Origin: Streptomyces radicis
GTDB taxonomy: Bacteria > Actinomycetota > Actinomycetes > Streptomycetales > Streptomycetaceae
NCBI RefSeq assembly: GCF_003626575.1
Contig: NZ_RBDY01000016.1
Location: 80,103-144,102, forward strand
Length of the DNA: 64,000 bases
Direction: 5' to 3'
Made by a program: the position numbers and the translations under genes. Under the pieces are notes generated by a model that saw only the letters and a program-made list of their open reading frames with translations, made no database searches and was not told the DNA's origin. Positions 6,607 through 15,625 of this stretch are shown piece after piece. The stretch's first letter is position 1, and each line of letters opens with the position of its first letter.

Positions 6607-8844
6607 ATGACCGCACCACAAGCAGCGCGGCGGTCCCGTCCGCGCCTGCGTGCGGCGCTCACCGTCGGAGCGTGTGCGGCCGTTCTCGGCGCCTTCGGGG
6701 CGGCGGCCCCGGTCCAGGGCGCCGAGGCGGCGCGGCCGTCCGCCGCGACAGCCGACGTCTCCCCACTGGCCGGCGCCGACCTCCCCTTCGTCTCCCAGGA
6801 GGCGGAGGACGCCGACCACAACGGCACCGTGATCGGTCCCGACCACACCCAGGGCACCGTCGCCTCCGAGGCGTCGGGCCGCCAGGCGGTGCGGATCGCC
6901 TCGGGCCAGCACGTGGAGTTCACGCTCGACGAGCCGGCCAACGCGATCACCGTCGTCTACAGCCTCCAGGACGGCGCCTCCGGCACCCTGTCGGTGTACG
7001 CCGAAGGGCAGCGGCTCGACCAGCGCCTCGACGTCACCTCCCGGTACGCCTACTTCGACGCCCCGTGGATCGCCGGGTCGAAGACGCACCACTTCTTCAA
7101 CCACGGCCGACTGCTCCTCGGCCAGGACCTCGCCGCGGGCGACACCGTCACGCTCCGGGTGGACCCGGGCGACACCGCGGGCGACTACACGATCGACTCG
7201 GTCGACTTCGAGCAGGTGGCCGCGCCCGCCTCGCCGCCCCCCGGCGCGCTCGACGTCACCTCCCTCGGCGCCGACCCCAGCGGCCAGGCGGACTCCACCC
7301 AGGCGTTCGTCCAGGCCGTGGCCCAGGGCCGCGGCGGCACGGTGTGGATCCCGCCGGGCACCTACCGCGTCGAGCAGCCGCTCTACGTCGAGAACGTCAC
7401 CCTGCGCGGCGCGGGCAACTGGCACTCGATCGTGCGCAGCTCCCGCTTCATCAACCAGGGCCAGTCCCCCGGCGACGTCCACCTCGCCGACTTCGCCGTC
7501 GTGGGCGACGTCACCCAGCGCGTGGACAGCGACCCCGACAACGCCGTCAACGGCAGCCTCGGGCCCGGCTCGTCGGTCTCCGGCCTGTGGCTCCAGCGCC
7601 TCAAGGTCGGCCTGTGGATGACCGGCACCAACGACGGCCTGGTCGTGGAGGACAACCGCATCGTCGACATGGCGGCCGACGGCCTCAACCTCAACGGCAA
7701 CGCCGACGACATCACCGTGCGGAACAACTACGTCCGCAACACCGGTGACGACGCGCTCGCCATGTGGTCGCTGCCCCAGATCAACCGCGACGCGACGTTC
7801 GACAGCAACACCGTGATCCAGCCCAACCTGGCCAACGGCATCGCGATCTACGGCGGCGAGAACATCAGCGTCACCAACAACCACGTCCAGGACACCAACG
7901 CCCTGGGCAGCGGCATCGCCATCTCCAACCAGGCGTTCCTCCAGCCGTTCTTCCCCCTCGCCGGCACCATCACCGTGCACGGCAACACGCTCGTGCGCAC
8001 CGGGGCCATGAACCCCAACTGGAACCACCCCATGTCCGCGCTGCGCGTCGACCCCTACAACCACCCGATCGAGGCGGACGTCAGGATCACCGACACCACG
8101 GTGATCGACAGCCCGTGGAGCGCGTTCCAGTTCGTCTCGGGCGGCGGCACGGGGCTCGCGGCCGACCGCGTCACGATCGACGGCGCCACCGTGCGGAACG
8201 TCGGCACCGTCGTCTTCCAGGCCGAGACCACGGGATCCGCCACCATCAGCGGCGTGACCGCCACGGGCGTCGGCGTGACCGGCGTCTACAACTGCCCCTA
8301 TCCGACCGGCATCGCCCCGATGCGGCTCGACGACGGCGGCGGGAACTCCGGCTGGGACGGCGAGTGGACCGACTGCTCGACCTGGCCCCAGCCCGGCGAC
8401 ACCCCGGGCGAGCCCGACCCCGACCGCAACCTCGCGGCGGGCAGGCCCGTCACCGTCACCAGCCACACCGATGTCCACAGCGGCCCCAACGCCGTGGACG
8501 GCAACGCCTCCACCTACTGGGAGTCCGCCAACCACAGCTTCCCTGAGACCCTGACCGTCGACCTCGGCGCGCCGACCGAGGTGGGCCGCGTGGTCCTGAA
8601 GCTGCCCCCGCCCGCGGCCTGGGAGACCCGCTCGCAGACCATCACGATCCGCGGCGGCGACCAGCCGGGATCCCTCACCGACCTGGTCGCCTCACGGCTC
8701 TACACCTTCGACCCCGCCCGCGGCAACGAGGTCGCCCAGACCCTGCCGGGCTCCACCGAAGTGCGCTACCTGCACCTCGTGTTCACCGCCAACACGGGCT
8801 GGCCCGCGGGTCAGCTCGCCGAGCTGGAGGCGTACGCCTCCTGA
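6607..8844 (+). CDS. Secreted beta-helix glycosidase, GH87-like alpha-1,3-glucanase (mycodextranase)
   Basis: This 745-residue exported protein has a signal peptide at about 1-39 (basic start, Ala-rich core, VQGAEA). Residues about 55-210 form a CBM35/CBM6-like beta-sandwich (TNGT-type loop, EASGRQAVRI). Residues about 213-590 are a right-handed beta-helix opening with DVTSLGADPSGQADST. Residues about 605-745 are an F5/8-type C (discoidin) domain. In the helix, Asp358 (ADGLNLNG) and Asp381-Asp382 (NTGDDALAMW) reproduce the 23/24-residue spacing of the three catalytic Asp of GH87 alpha-1,3-glucanases, as I recall from Agl-FH1. Its job would be to cut alpha-1,3-glucan of fungal walls or mutan into oligosaccharides for the upstream importer. 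A different beta-helix polysaccharidase is the main alternative. Confidence 0.82.
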   Translation: MTAPQAARRSRPRLRAALTVGACAAVLGAFGAAAPVQGAEAARPSAATADVSPLAGADLPFVSQEAEDADHNGTVIGPDHTQGTVASEASGRQAVRIASGQHVEFTLDEPANAITVVYSLQDGASGTLSVYAEGQRLDQRLDVTSRYAYFDAPWIAGSKTHHFFNHGRLLLGQDLAAGDTVTLRVDPGDTAGDYTIDSVDFEQVAAPASPPPGALDVTSLGADPSGQADSTQAFVQAVAQGRGGTVWIPPGTYRVEQPLYVENVTLRGAGNWHSIVRSSRFINQGQSPGDVHLADFAVVGDVTQRVDSDPDNAVNGSLGPGSSVSGLWLQRLKVGLWMTGTNDGLVVEDNRIVDMAADGLNLNGNADDITVRNNYVRNTGDDALAMWSLPQINRDATFDSNTVIQPNLANGIAIYGGENISVTNNHVQDTNALGSGIAISNQAFLQPFFPLAGTITVHGNTLVRTGAMNPNWNHPMSALRVDPYNHPIEADVRITDTTVIDSPWSAFQFVSGGGTGLAADRVTIDGATVRNVGTVVFQAETTGSATISGVTATGVGVTGVYNCPYPTGIAPMRLDDGGGNSGWDGEWTDCSTWPQPGDTPGEPDPDRNLAAGRPVTVTSHTDVHSGPNAVDGNASTYWESANHSFPETLTVDLGAPTEVGRVVLKLPPPAAWETRSQTITIRGGDQPGSLTDLVASRLYTFDPARGNEVAQTLPGSTEVRYLHLVFTANTGWPAGQLAELEAYAS

Positions 8845-8867
8845 CGCCGGATCCCCCGGGGCGGCAT

Positions 8868-8898
8868 CCCGGCGGCGCGCCTCTCCGGCGCCGCCGGG
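8868..8898 (+). terminator. GC-rich hairpin after the glucanase gene
   Basis: CCCGGCGGCGC (8868-8878) pairs perfectly with GCGCCGCCGGG (8888-8898) around a 9-nt loop, 24 nt after the glucanase stop. There is no U-tract, as is common for actinobacterial terminators. Confidence 0.6.
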
Positions 8899-8912
8899 GT
8901 GCCCGCCCGGCG

Positions 8913-8918
8913 TATCGT
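8913..8918 (+). promoter_or_regulatory. -10 element TATCGT, predicted leaderless start
   Basis: TATCGT ends 7 nt before the ATG at 8926 of the CobW-like GTPase, and no ribosome-binding site is seen. Transcription would start at or beside the A of the start codon. Confidence 0.55.
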
Positions 8919-8925
8919 TCGACGC

Positions 8926-10014
8926 ATGCATGGCATCAACGGCCGGGGCGCGCAAGGCCGCAGGATCCCGGTCATCGTGCTGGCCGGCTTCCTGGGCGCG
9001 GGCAAGACCACGCTCCTCAACCACCTGCTGCGCAACCGCTCCGGCGTCCGCATCGGCGCCGTCGTCAACGACTTCGGGTCCATCCCCGTGGACGCCATGA
9101 CCGTGGCGGGACAGGTCGACGCGATGGCCTCCTTCGGCAACGGCTGCCTGTGCTGCGCCGTCGACACCGAGGACCTGGACGCGGCCCTTGACCGGCTCGC
9201 CCGCCCCGAGGCCGCGATCGACCTGCTCGTGGTCGAGGCCAGCGGCCTCGCCGAGCCCCCCGCGCTGATCCGGATGATCCTCGCCAGCGAGAACGACCGC
9301 ATCGTCTACGGCGGCCTCGTCCTGGTCGTGGACGCCGCCGAGCCCGCGGGCACCCGCCACCCCGGCGTCGCCGACCTCATCGTCCTCAACAAGACCGACC
9401 GCGTGGACGGGGCGACGCGCCTGGCCCTCGCCGCCGAGCTGCGGCGGCGCGGCGGCGGCGCCCCGGTCGTCGAGGCCGCGCACGGGCGCGTGGACCCCCG
9501 GCTGCTGTTCGACCCCGAGGCCGCGGGCGAGCCCGCGCGGGGGCCGCGGCAGCTGTCGTTCGCCGACCTCGACGCGGCGGCCACCGCGGACGACCACCCG
9601 CACACCCACCACGAGAGCGTGGCGTTCACGGCCGGGACGCCGCTCGCGCCAGGCCCGTTGATGCGCTTCTTCGACGAGCGGCCGCCTGGCCTCTACCGGA
9701 TCAAGGGCTTCGTCCAGGTGGGCGCCGAGCGCTTCGCCGTCCACGCCGTCGGGCGGTTCCTGCGCTTCTACCCCGCCTCGCCCGATGGCGGCACCGAGCT
9801 GGTCCTCATCGGCTCCGGCATCGACGCGGGGGCGCTGCGCAAGGAGCTCGACGCGTGCGTCGCCGCCCCCGGGGCCCCGGAGGGCGCCGAAGGGGGCCGC
9901 GCCCACGGGGAGTTCCTCCGGTATGTCGACCATGGCGACCCGGCGGACCCGGCCGACCCCGCCGATCGCGTCGAGGTGGAGGACCCCGAGGGCGCGGCCG
10001 ACCCCAGGGGCTGA
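8926..10014 (+). CDS. CobW/COG0523-family GTPase (metal chaperone type)
   Basis: This 362-residue G3E GTPase has Walker A GFLGAGKTT near residues 20-28. The family metal-binding motif GCLCC lies at about 75-79, ASGLAEP at about 105, and the base-recognition NKTD at about 155-158. A CobW C-terminal domain follows, with a His-rich stretch (DDHPHTHHES, about 222-231). These proteins use GTP hydrolysis to hand metal, often zinc or cobalt, to client proteins; the metal here is not readable from sequence. ATG 8926 is preferred over the in-frame GTG 8899 because a TANNNT -10 hexamer sits 7 nt before it. The gene converges on parC with only 16 nt between them. Confidence 0.88.
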   Translation: MHGINGRGAQGRRIPVIVLAGFLGAGKTTLLNHLLRNRSGVRIGAVVNDFGSIPVDAMTVAGQVDAMASFGNGCLCCAVDTEDLDAALDRLARPEAAIDLLVVEASGLAEPPALIRMILASENDRIVYGGLVLVVDAAEPAGTRHPGVADLIVLNKTDRVDGATRLALAAELRRRGGGAPVVEAAHGRVDPRLLFDPEAAGEPARGPRQLSFADLDAAATADDHPHTHHESVAFTAGTPLAPGPLMRFFDERPPGLYRIKGFVQVGAERFAVHAVGRFLRFYPASPDGGTELVLIGSGIDAGALRKELDACVAAPGAPEGAEGGRAHGEFLRYVDHGDPADPADPADRVEVEDPEGAADPRG

Positions 10015-10030
10015 CCGCCGCGCGGACCGG

Positions 10031-12493
10031 CTACACCGGGCCGCCGACCACCGCGACGGCCTTGGCCAGCGGCGCGCCCGAGCCGTCCCTGCGCGGGTCG
10101 GTCTCGGGGAGCGGCACCGGCGCGCCCGTCGCCGTCGCGGCCCGCGCGGGAGCCGCCCCTGCCCACGCGAACACCAGCCGGTCCTCGCCCTTGAGGAACC
10201 GTTGGCAGCGCACCCCGCCCGTCGCGCGCCCCTTGCGCGGATACTGGTCGAACGGCGTCAGCTTGGCCGTCCCCAGCGAGTCGTCCAGCGTCCCGCTGCC
10301 CCCCGCCACCGTGAACACCACGGCGTCCCGCGCCGGATCGACCACCGTGAAGGAGACGACGGAGGCGCCATCGGCCAGCTTGACGCCCGCCATGCCACCG
10401 GCGGGCCGCCCCTGCGGCCGCACCTGGCTCGCCTGGTAGCGCAGCAGCTGGGCGTCGCTCGTGATGAAGACGAGGTCCTCCTCGCCGGTGTGCAGCTCGG
10501 CCGCGCCCACGATGCGGTCGCCCTCCTTGAGGGTGATGACCTCCAACTCCTCCTTGTTCGAGGGGTAGTCGGGCACCACCCGCTTGACCACGCCCTGCTC
10601 CGTGCCGATCGCGAGCCCCGGCGACGACTCGTCGAGCGACGTCAGGCACACCACCCGCTCGTCGCCCTCGAGCGACAGGAACTCCGACACCTGCGCCCCG
10701 CCCGCCAGGCTCGGCGCCGACGCGCGGCTCGGCAGCTGCGGCAGGTCCACCACCGCGATCCGCAGCAGGCGGCCCGTGGACGTCACCGCGCCCACCTCGC
10801 CCCTGGTCGTGGAGGCCACGGCCGAGACCACCACGTCGTGCTTCCCGCGCGACGTGGACTGCGGCGTGTCCGTCGCCTCGAACGACGCCTCGCCGTCCGC
10901 CGTCCGCGCCAGCAGCCCCGTCGACGACATCAGCACGCGGCACGGGTCGTCCGAGACCTCGAGCGGCAGCGCCTCGGCGGGCGCGCCCTCGGACTCCATC
11001 AGGACCGTCCGGCGCGGCGTGCCGTACTTCTTGGCGACCTCGGCCAGCTCGCCGGACACCAGCTTCCGCAGCTCGGCGTCCGAGTCCAGGATCCGGGTCA
11101 GCTCCTCGATCTCCGCGGTCAGCCGGTCGCGTTCGGATTCGAGCTCGATCCGGTCGAACCTGGTCAGCCGCCGCAGCGGAGTGTCCAGGATGTACTGGGT
11201 CTGGACCTCGGAGAGCCCGAAGCGGGCGATCAGCCCCTCCTTGGCCTCCGCGGCGTTCTCGCTCGAACGGATGATCCTGATGACCTCGTCGATGTCGACG
11301 AGCGCCACCAGCAGGCCCTCGACCAGGTGCAGCCGGTCCCGCCGCTTGGCCCGCCTGAACTCACTGCGCCGCCGCACCACCTCGAACCTGTGGTCCACAT
11401 AGACCTGGAGCAGCTCGCGCAGCCCGAGCGTCAGCGGCTGGCCGTCCACCAGCGCGACGTTGTTGATGCCGAAGGTCTCCTCCATCGGCGTCAGCTTGTA
11501 CAGCTGGGCGAGGACGGCCTCGGGGTTGAAGCCGTTCTTCACCTCGATGACCAGGCGCAGCCCGTGCTCGCGGTCGGTCAGGTCCTTGACGTCGGCGATG
11601 CCCTGGAGGCGCTTGGCGTTGACCAGGTCCTTGATCTTGGCGATCACCTTCTCGGGGCCCACGGTGAACGGCAGCTCGGTGACGACGAGCCCCTTGCGGC
11701 GGGCCGAGACCTTCTCCACCGTCACCTTCGCCCGCATCCGGAACGTGCCGCGCCCGCTCGCATAGGCGTCGCGGATGCCGTCGAGGCCCACGATCTGACC
11801 CCCCGTCGGCAGGTCGGGCCCCGGCACGAAGCGCATCAGCGTCGCCAGGTCGGCCGCGGGGTGGCGGATCAGGTGGCGGGCCGCCGCGATGACCTCGCCG
11901 AGGTTGTGCGGCGGCATGTTCGTCGCCATGCCGACCGCGATGCCGCTCGACCCGTTCACCAGGAGGTTGGGATAGGCGGCGGGCAGCGTGACCGGCTCGC
12001 GCTCGCTGCCGTCGTAGTTGGGCGCGAAGTCGACGGTGTCCTCGTCGATCGCGTCCACCATCAGCCCGGCCGCGGGCGCCGAGCGGCACTCGGTGTACCG
12101 CATGGCGGCGGGCGGGTCGTCGTTCCCCAACGAGCCGAAGTTCCCGTGGCCGTCCACCAGCGGCAGCCGCATCGAGAACGACTGGGCCATGCGCACCAGC
12201 GCGTCGTAGATGGCCGTGTCACCGTGCGGGTGCAGCTTGCCCATCACCTCGCCGACCACCCGGGCGCACTTCACATAGCCGCGGTCGGGCCGCAGCCCCA
12301 TGTCGTGCATCTGGTACAGGATCCGCCGGTGCACCGGCTTCATCCCGTCCCGCGCGTCGGGCAGCGCACGGGAGTAGATCACCGAGTAGGCGTACTCGAG
12401 GAAGGACCCCTGCATCTCGTCGACGACGTCGATGTCGAGGATGCGCTCCTCGAACTCCTCGGGAGGCGGGGACTGCGTGCTGCGGCGGGCCAT
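10031..12493 (-). CDS. parC: DNA topoisomerase IV subunit A (ParC)
   Basis: This 820-residue type IIA topoisomerase A subunit has the breakage-reunion domain at about 25-480, with catalytic Tyr133 in AMRYTECR and the QRDR segment HPHGDTAIYDALVRM at 88-102. The tower/coiled-coil follows, then C-terminal beta-pinwheel repeats. It decatenates and relaxes DNA with ParE, which is not in this window. ATG 12493 (MARRSTQ) is chosen over the longer frame because family members begin shortly before the ERILDIDV segment. Assignment as ParC rather than GyrA rests on similarity to the second A subunit of Streptomyces and on the neighbouring M16 peptidases and HPr; housekeeping GyrA is normally next to gyrB. 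The residue equivalent to E. coli GyrA Ser83 is Thr93. Confidence 0.88.
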   Translation of the reverse strand: MARRSTQSPPPEEFEERILDIDVVDEMQGSFLEYAYSVIYSRALPDARDGMKPVHRRILYQMHDMGLRPDRGYVKCARVVGEVMGKLHPHGDTAIYDALVRMAQSFSMRLPLVDGHGNFGSLGNDDPPAAMRYTECRSAPAAGLMVDAIDEDTVDFAPNYDGSEREPVTLPAAYPNLLVNGSSGIAVGMATNMPPHNLGEVIAAARHLIRHPAADLATLMRFVPGPDLPTGGQIVGLDGIRDAYASGRGTFRMRAKVTVEKVSARRKGLVVTELPFTVGPEKVIAKIKDLVNAKRLQGIADVKDLTDREHGLRLVIEVKNGFNPEAVLAQLYKLTPMEETFGINNVALVDGQPLTLGLRELLQVYVDHRFEVVRRRSEFRRAKRRDRLHLVEGLLVALVDIDEVIRIIRSSENAAEAKEGLIARFGLSEVQTQYILDTPLRRLTRFDRIELESERDRLTAEIEELTRILDSDAELRKLVSGELAEVAKKYGTPRRTVLMESEGAPAEALPLEVSDDPCRVLMSSTGLLARTADGEASFEATDTPQSTSRGKHDVVVSAVASTTRGEVGAVTSTGRLLRIAVVDLPQLPSRASAPSLAGGAQVSEFLSLEGDERVVCLTSLDESSPGLAIGTEQGVVKRVVPDYPSNKEELEVITLKEGDRIVGAAELHTGEEDLVFITSDAQLLRYQASQVRPQGRPAGGMAGVKLADGASVVSFTVVDPARDAVVFTVAGGSGTLDDSLGTAKLTPFDQYPRKGRATGGVRCQRFLKGEDRLVFAWAGAAPARAATATGAPVPLPETDPRRDGSGAPLAKAVAVVGGPV

Positions 12494-12584
12494 CGCGGCA
12501 GGGCTCCTTCGTACGGGTGGACGGGTTACCGCGGACCATTGTGGCCCGCTCCACCGACAAGCGAGAACTTCGCACACCCCGGCT

Positions 12585-12600
12585 CACCTTGCATAAGGTG
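12585..12600. promoter_or_regulatory. Inverted repeat CACCTT-GCAT-AAGGTG in the parC/M16 divergent promoter
   Basis: Six-base perfect arms around 4 nt lie between the divergent parC and M16 peptidase starts (146-nt gap). The site is 40 nt before the peptidase ATG and could be an operator or part of its promoter. Confidence 0.4.
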
Positions 12601-12639
12601 GCGGGGACTCCGACCGTCCGAGCGAAGGGACCCGACCCC

Positions 12640-14007
12640 ATGGGCCACACGGCCATTCCGCAGGATTCCGTCGGCGGGCTTTCAGCGACCGAGCACCGCC
12701 TGGACAACGGACTGCGCGTCGTGCTCTCCGAGGACCATCTCACCCCCGTCGCCGCGGTCTGCCTCTGGTACGACGTGGGCTCGCGCCACGAGGTCCCAGG
12801 ACGCACCGGGCTGGCCCATCTCTTCGAGCACCTGATGTTCCAGGGCTCCGAACAGGTGGAAGGGAACGGCCACTTCGAGCTCGTCCAGGGAGCCGGCGGC
12901 TCGCTCAACGGCACCACCAGCTTCGAACGCACCAACTACTTCGAGACCATGCCCGCCCATCAGGTCGAGCTCGCCCTGTGGCTCGAGGCCGACCGCATGG
13001 GCACGCTGCTGAGCGCGCTCGACGAGAAGTCCCTGGAGAACCAGCGCGACGTCGTGAAGAACGAACGCCGCCAGCGCTACGACAACGTCCCCTACGGCAC
13101 GGCGTTCGAGCGGCTGACCGCCAAGGTCCACCCCGAGGGCCACCCCTACCACCACGTCCCCATCGGCTCGATGGCCGACCTCGACGCCGCCTCGCTCGAG
13201 GACGCGCATGAGTTCTTCCGCACCTACTACGCGCCCAACAACGCCGTGCTCGCCGTCGTGGGCGACATCGACCCCGAGCGGGTCCTCGCGTGGGTGGAGA
13301 AGTACTTCGGCTCGATCCCCTCGCACGAGGGCAAACGCCCCCCGCGCGACGGCTCGTTGCCCGACGTCATCGGCGAGGAGCTGCGCGAGGTGATCGAGGA
13401 GGACGTGCCCGCCCGCGCCCTGATGGCCGCCTACCGGCTGCCCCACGACGGAACGCGCGAGGGAGACGCCGCGGACCTCGCGCTCACCGTGCTCGGCGGC
13501 GGCGATTCGTCCCGCCTGCACAACCGCCTGGTCCGCCGCGACCGCACCGCCGTCACCGCGGGGTTCGGCCTGCTGCGGCTCGCCGGGGCGCCCTCGATGG
13601 GCTGGCTCGACGTCAAGACCTCGGGCGACGCGACCGTCCCCGAGATCGAGACGGCGGTGGACGAGGAGCTGGCGCGGTTCGCCGCCGAGGGCCCGACCCC
13701 GGAGGAGATGGAGCGCGCCCAGGCGCAGCTCGAGCGCGAGTGGCTCGACCGGCTGGCCACCGTGGGCGGCAGGGCGGACGAGCTGTGCCGCTTCGCCGTG
13801 CTGTTCGGCGACCCGCAGCTCGCGCTGACCGCGGTGCGGCGGATCATGGAGGTCACCCCCGAGGAGGTGCGGGCCGTCGCCGCCGCCAGGCTCCGCCCCG
13901 ACAACCGAGCCGTGCTGGTCTACGAGCCCACCGAGCCCACCGAGGACGCGGACGCCGAGGCCACCGAGGGAACCGACATCATCGACGCCGAAGGGGCTGA
14001 CCAGTGA
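12640..14007 (+). CDS. M16 zinc metallopeptidase, catalytic subunit
   Basis: This 455-residue pitrilysin-like peptidase has an intact HxxEH zinc site (His60, Glu63, His64 in HLFEH) and a distal Glu142 in KNERRQRYDN, so it should be active. The fold is two M16 domains of about 200 residues. ATG 12640 has GAAGGGA 9 nt upstream and begins at the family N-terminus; the frame stays open further upstream without family sequence. The next gene overlaps by 4 nt and encodes a non-catalytic partner, so the pair should form a processing-peptidase-like heterodimer. Substrate and location are unknown; there is no signal peptide. Confidence 0.9.
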   Translation: MGHTAIPQDSVGGLSATEHRLDNGLRVVLSEDHLTPVAAVCLWYDVGSRHEVPGRTGLAHLFEHLMFQGSEQVEGNGHFELVQGAGGSLNGTTSFERTNYFETMPAHQVELALWLEADRMGTLLSALDEKSLENQRDVVKNERRQRYDNVPYGTAFERLTAKVHPEGHPYHHVPIGSMADLDAASLEDAHEFFRTYYAPNNAVLAVVGDIDPERVLAWVEKYFGSIPSHEGKRPPRDGSLPDVIGEELREVIEEDVPARALMAAYRLPHDGTREGDAADLALTVLGGGDSSRLHNRLVRRDRTAVTAGFGLLRLAGAPSMGWLDVKTSGDATVPEIETAVDEELARFAAEGPTPEEMERAQAQLEREWLDRLATVGGRADELCRFAVLFGDPQLALTAVRRIMEVTPEEVRAVAAARLRPDNRAVLVYEPTEPTEDADAEATEGTDIIDAEGADQ

Positions 14008-15392
14008 CCGAGGCCAAGCCAGCCATGCAGCTCCATCCCCGGCCCACCGGCGGTGAGCCCACGCCCTGGGCGTTCCCCCGGCCCGAGCGCAGCGGCCTCC
14101 CCAACGGGATCACGGTGCTGCGCAGCCACCGCCCCGGCCAGCGGCTGATCGCCGTCGAGGTCAACCTCACCGCGCCGCTCGCCGCCGAGCCCAAGGGCCA
14201 GGAGGGCGTCGCCACGATCATGGCCCGCGCGCTGAACGAGGGCACCGACAAGCACAGCGCCGAGGAGTTCGCGGCCGAGCTCGAGCGGTACGGCGCCACC
14301 CTCGACGCGCACGCCGACCACCCGGGCCTGCGGGTGTCGTTGGAGGTTCCGGCCTCCCGGCTCGGCAAGGCGCTCGACCTGCTGGCCGACGCGCTGCGCG
14401 CCCCCGCCTTCGCCGAGAGCGAAATCGAGCGGCTGGTCCGCAATCGGCTCGACGAGATCCCTCACGAGCTGGCCAACCCCGCCCGCCGCGCCGCCATGGC
14501 GCTCTACGCCTCGCTGTTCCCGGCCGAGGCCCGGATCTCCCGGCCGAGGCAGGGCACGGCGGAGACGGTCGCGCGCATCGACGCCACGTCCGTGCGCGCC
14601 TTCTACGAGGCGCACATCAGGCCCTCGGCCGCCACGGTCGTGGTGGTCGGCGACTTCACCGGCATCGACCTGGACGCCGAGCTGGGCCGCACCCTGGGCG
14701 CCTGGACCGGCAAGGCCAGCGAGCCGTTCGCCTGGACGCCGGTCACGGCGGACGACACCGGCCGCGTCATCATCGTGGACCGCCCAGGCTCGGTGCAGAC
14801 CCAGCTGCTCATCGGCCGTACGGGCCCGGACCGGCACGACCCGGTCCACCCGGCCCGCCGCCTCGGCGTGTACTGCCTGGGCGGCACGATCACCTCGCGC
14901 CTCGACCGGGTGCTGCGCGAGGAGAAGGGCTACACCTACGGCATCAGGGCGTTCAGCCAGGTGCTGCTCTCCCGCGCCGACGGCACCGGGCTCTCGCTGC
15001 TCGGCATCCGCGGCTCGGTGGCCACCGAGGTGACAGGGCCCGCCCTGGCCGACCTGTGGACGGTGCTGCGCGACCTCGCCGATGGCGGGCTCACCGACGA
15101 GGAGCGCGACTCCGCCGCCCAGTACCTGGTGGGCGTGGCCCCGTTGAGCTTCGAGACCGCGTCCGCGGTGGCCGGGACGCTCGCGGACCAGGTGGAGGAG
15201 GAGCTGCCCGACGACTACCAGGCGACGCTCTACGCCCGGCTCGCCGAGACGGGCGCGGTCGAGGCGACGGCCGCGGTGGTCCGCGCGTTCCCCGCCGACC
15301 GCCTGGTGACGGTCCTCGTGGGGGACGCGGAGCAGATCGCCGGGCCGGTACGGGAGCTCGGCATCGGCGAGGTGACGGTGCTCGGCGGCTGA
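14004..15392 (+). CDS. M16 peptidase-like non-catalytic partner subunit
   Basis: This 462-residue M16-fold protein starts at a GTG overlapping the upstream stop (GTGA). Where the zinc motif should be it has GVATIMARALNEGT, so HxxEH is absent. It keeps the glycine-rich loop and R/Y-type segment (GGTITSRLDRVLREEKGYTY, about residues 293-312) typical of the companion subunit that binds substrate. It therefore probably complements the catalytic subunit encoded just upstream, like the two chains of mitochondrial processing peptidase. Confidence 0.9.
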   Translation: MTEAKPAMQLHPRPTGGEPTPWAFPRPERSGLPNGITVLRSHRPGQRLIAVEVNLTAPLAAEPKGQEGVATIMARALNEGTDKHSAEEFAAELERYGATLDAHADHPGLRVSLEVPASRLGKALDLLADALRAPAFAESEIERLVRNRLDEIPHELANPARRAAMALYASLFPAEARISRPRQGTAETVARIDATSVRAFYEAHIRPSAATVVVVGDFTGIDLDAELGRTLGAWTGKASEPFAWTPVTADDTGRVIIVDRPGSVQTQLLIGRTGPDRHDPVHPARRLGVYCLGGTITSRLDRVLREEKGYTYGIRAFSQVLLSRADGTGLSLLGIRGSVATEVTGPALADLWTVLRDLADGGLTDEERDSAAQYLVGVAPLSFETASAVAGTLADQVEEELPDDYQATLYARLAETGAVEATAAVVRAFPADRLVTVLVGDAEQIAGPVRELGIGEVTVLGG

Positions 15393-15413
15393 CCCGGGGC
15401 GGCGACCCGCGCC

Positions 15414-15443
15414 GCGGCCCTCGGCGTGCGCGCCGGGGGCCGC
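15414..15443 (+). terminator. Hairpin after the M16 pair
   Basis: GCGGCCC/GGGCCGC outer arms and GGCG/CGCC inner arms, separated by one 2x2 mismatch, form a strong hairpin 21 nt after the stop. No U-tract is present. Confidence 0.5.
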
Positions 15444-15625
15444 GGGCATTCGCGCGCGCTTCCCCGGGAGTGACCGCGCTTCATGCGCGCTTCGGCTCGA
15501 GGCCGAAAAACGCTTCGTTTTACCGGGGCGCTATCGGCATTCACGGAGTTGTGCCATACAGTTCCCCCCAGTGACCCGGTAGTAATGCGACAGGGCAGAC
15601 GCCGGCTTGCCTTGGGGGTTTGTTC

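Noticed and set aside
10031..12493. Fluoroquinolone-resistance mutation in ParC
   Set aside because: Thr93 at the Ser83-equivalent position may be the normal residue for this lineage; resistance cannot be claimed from sequence alone.
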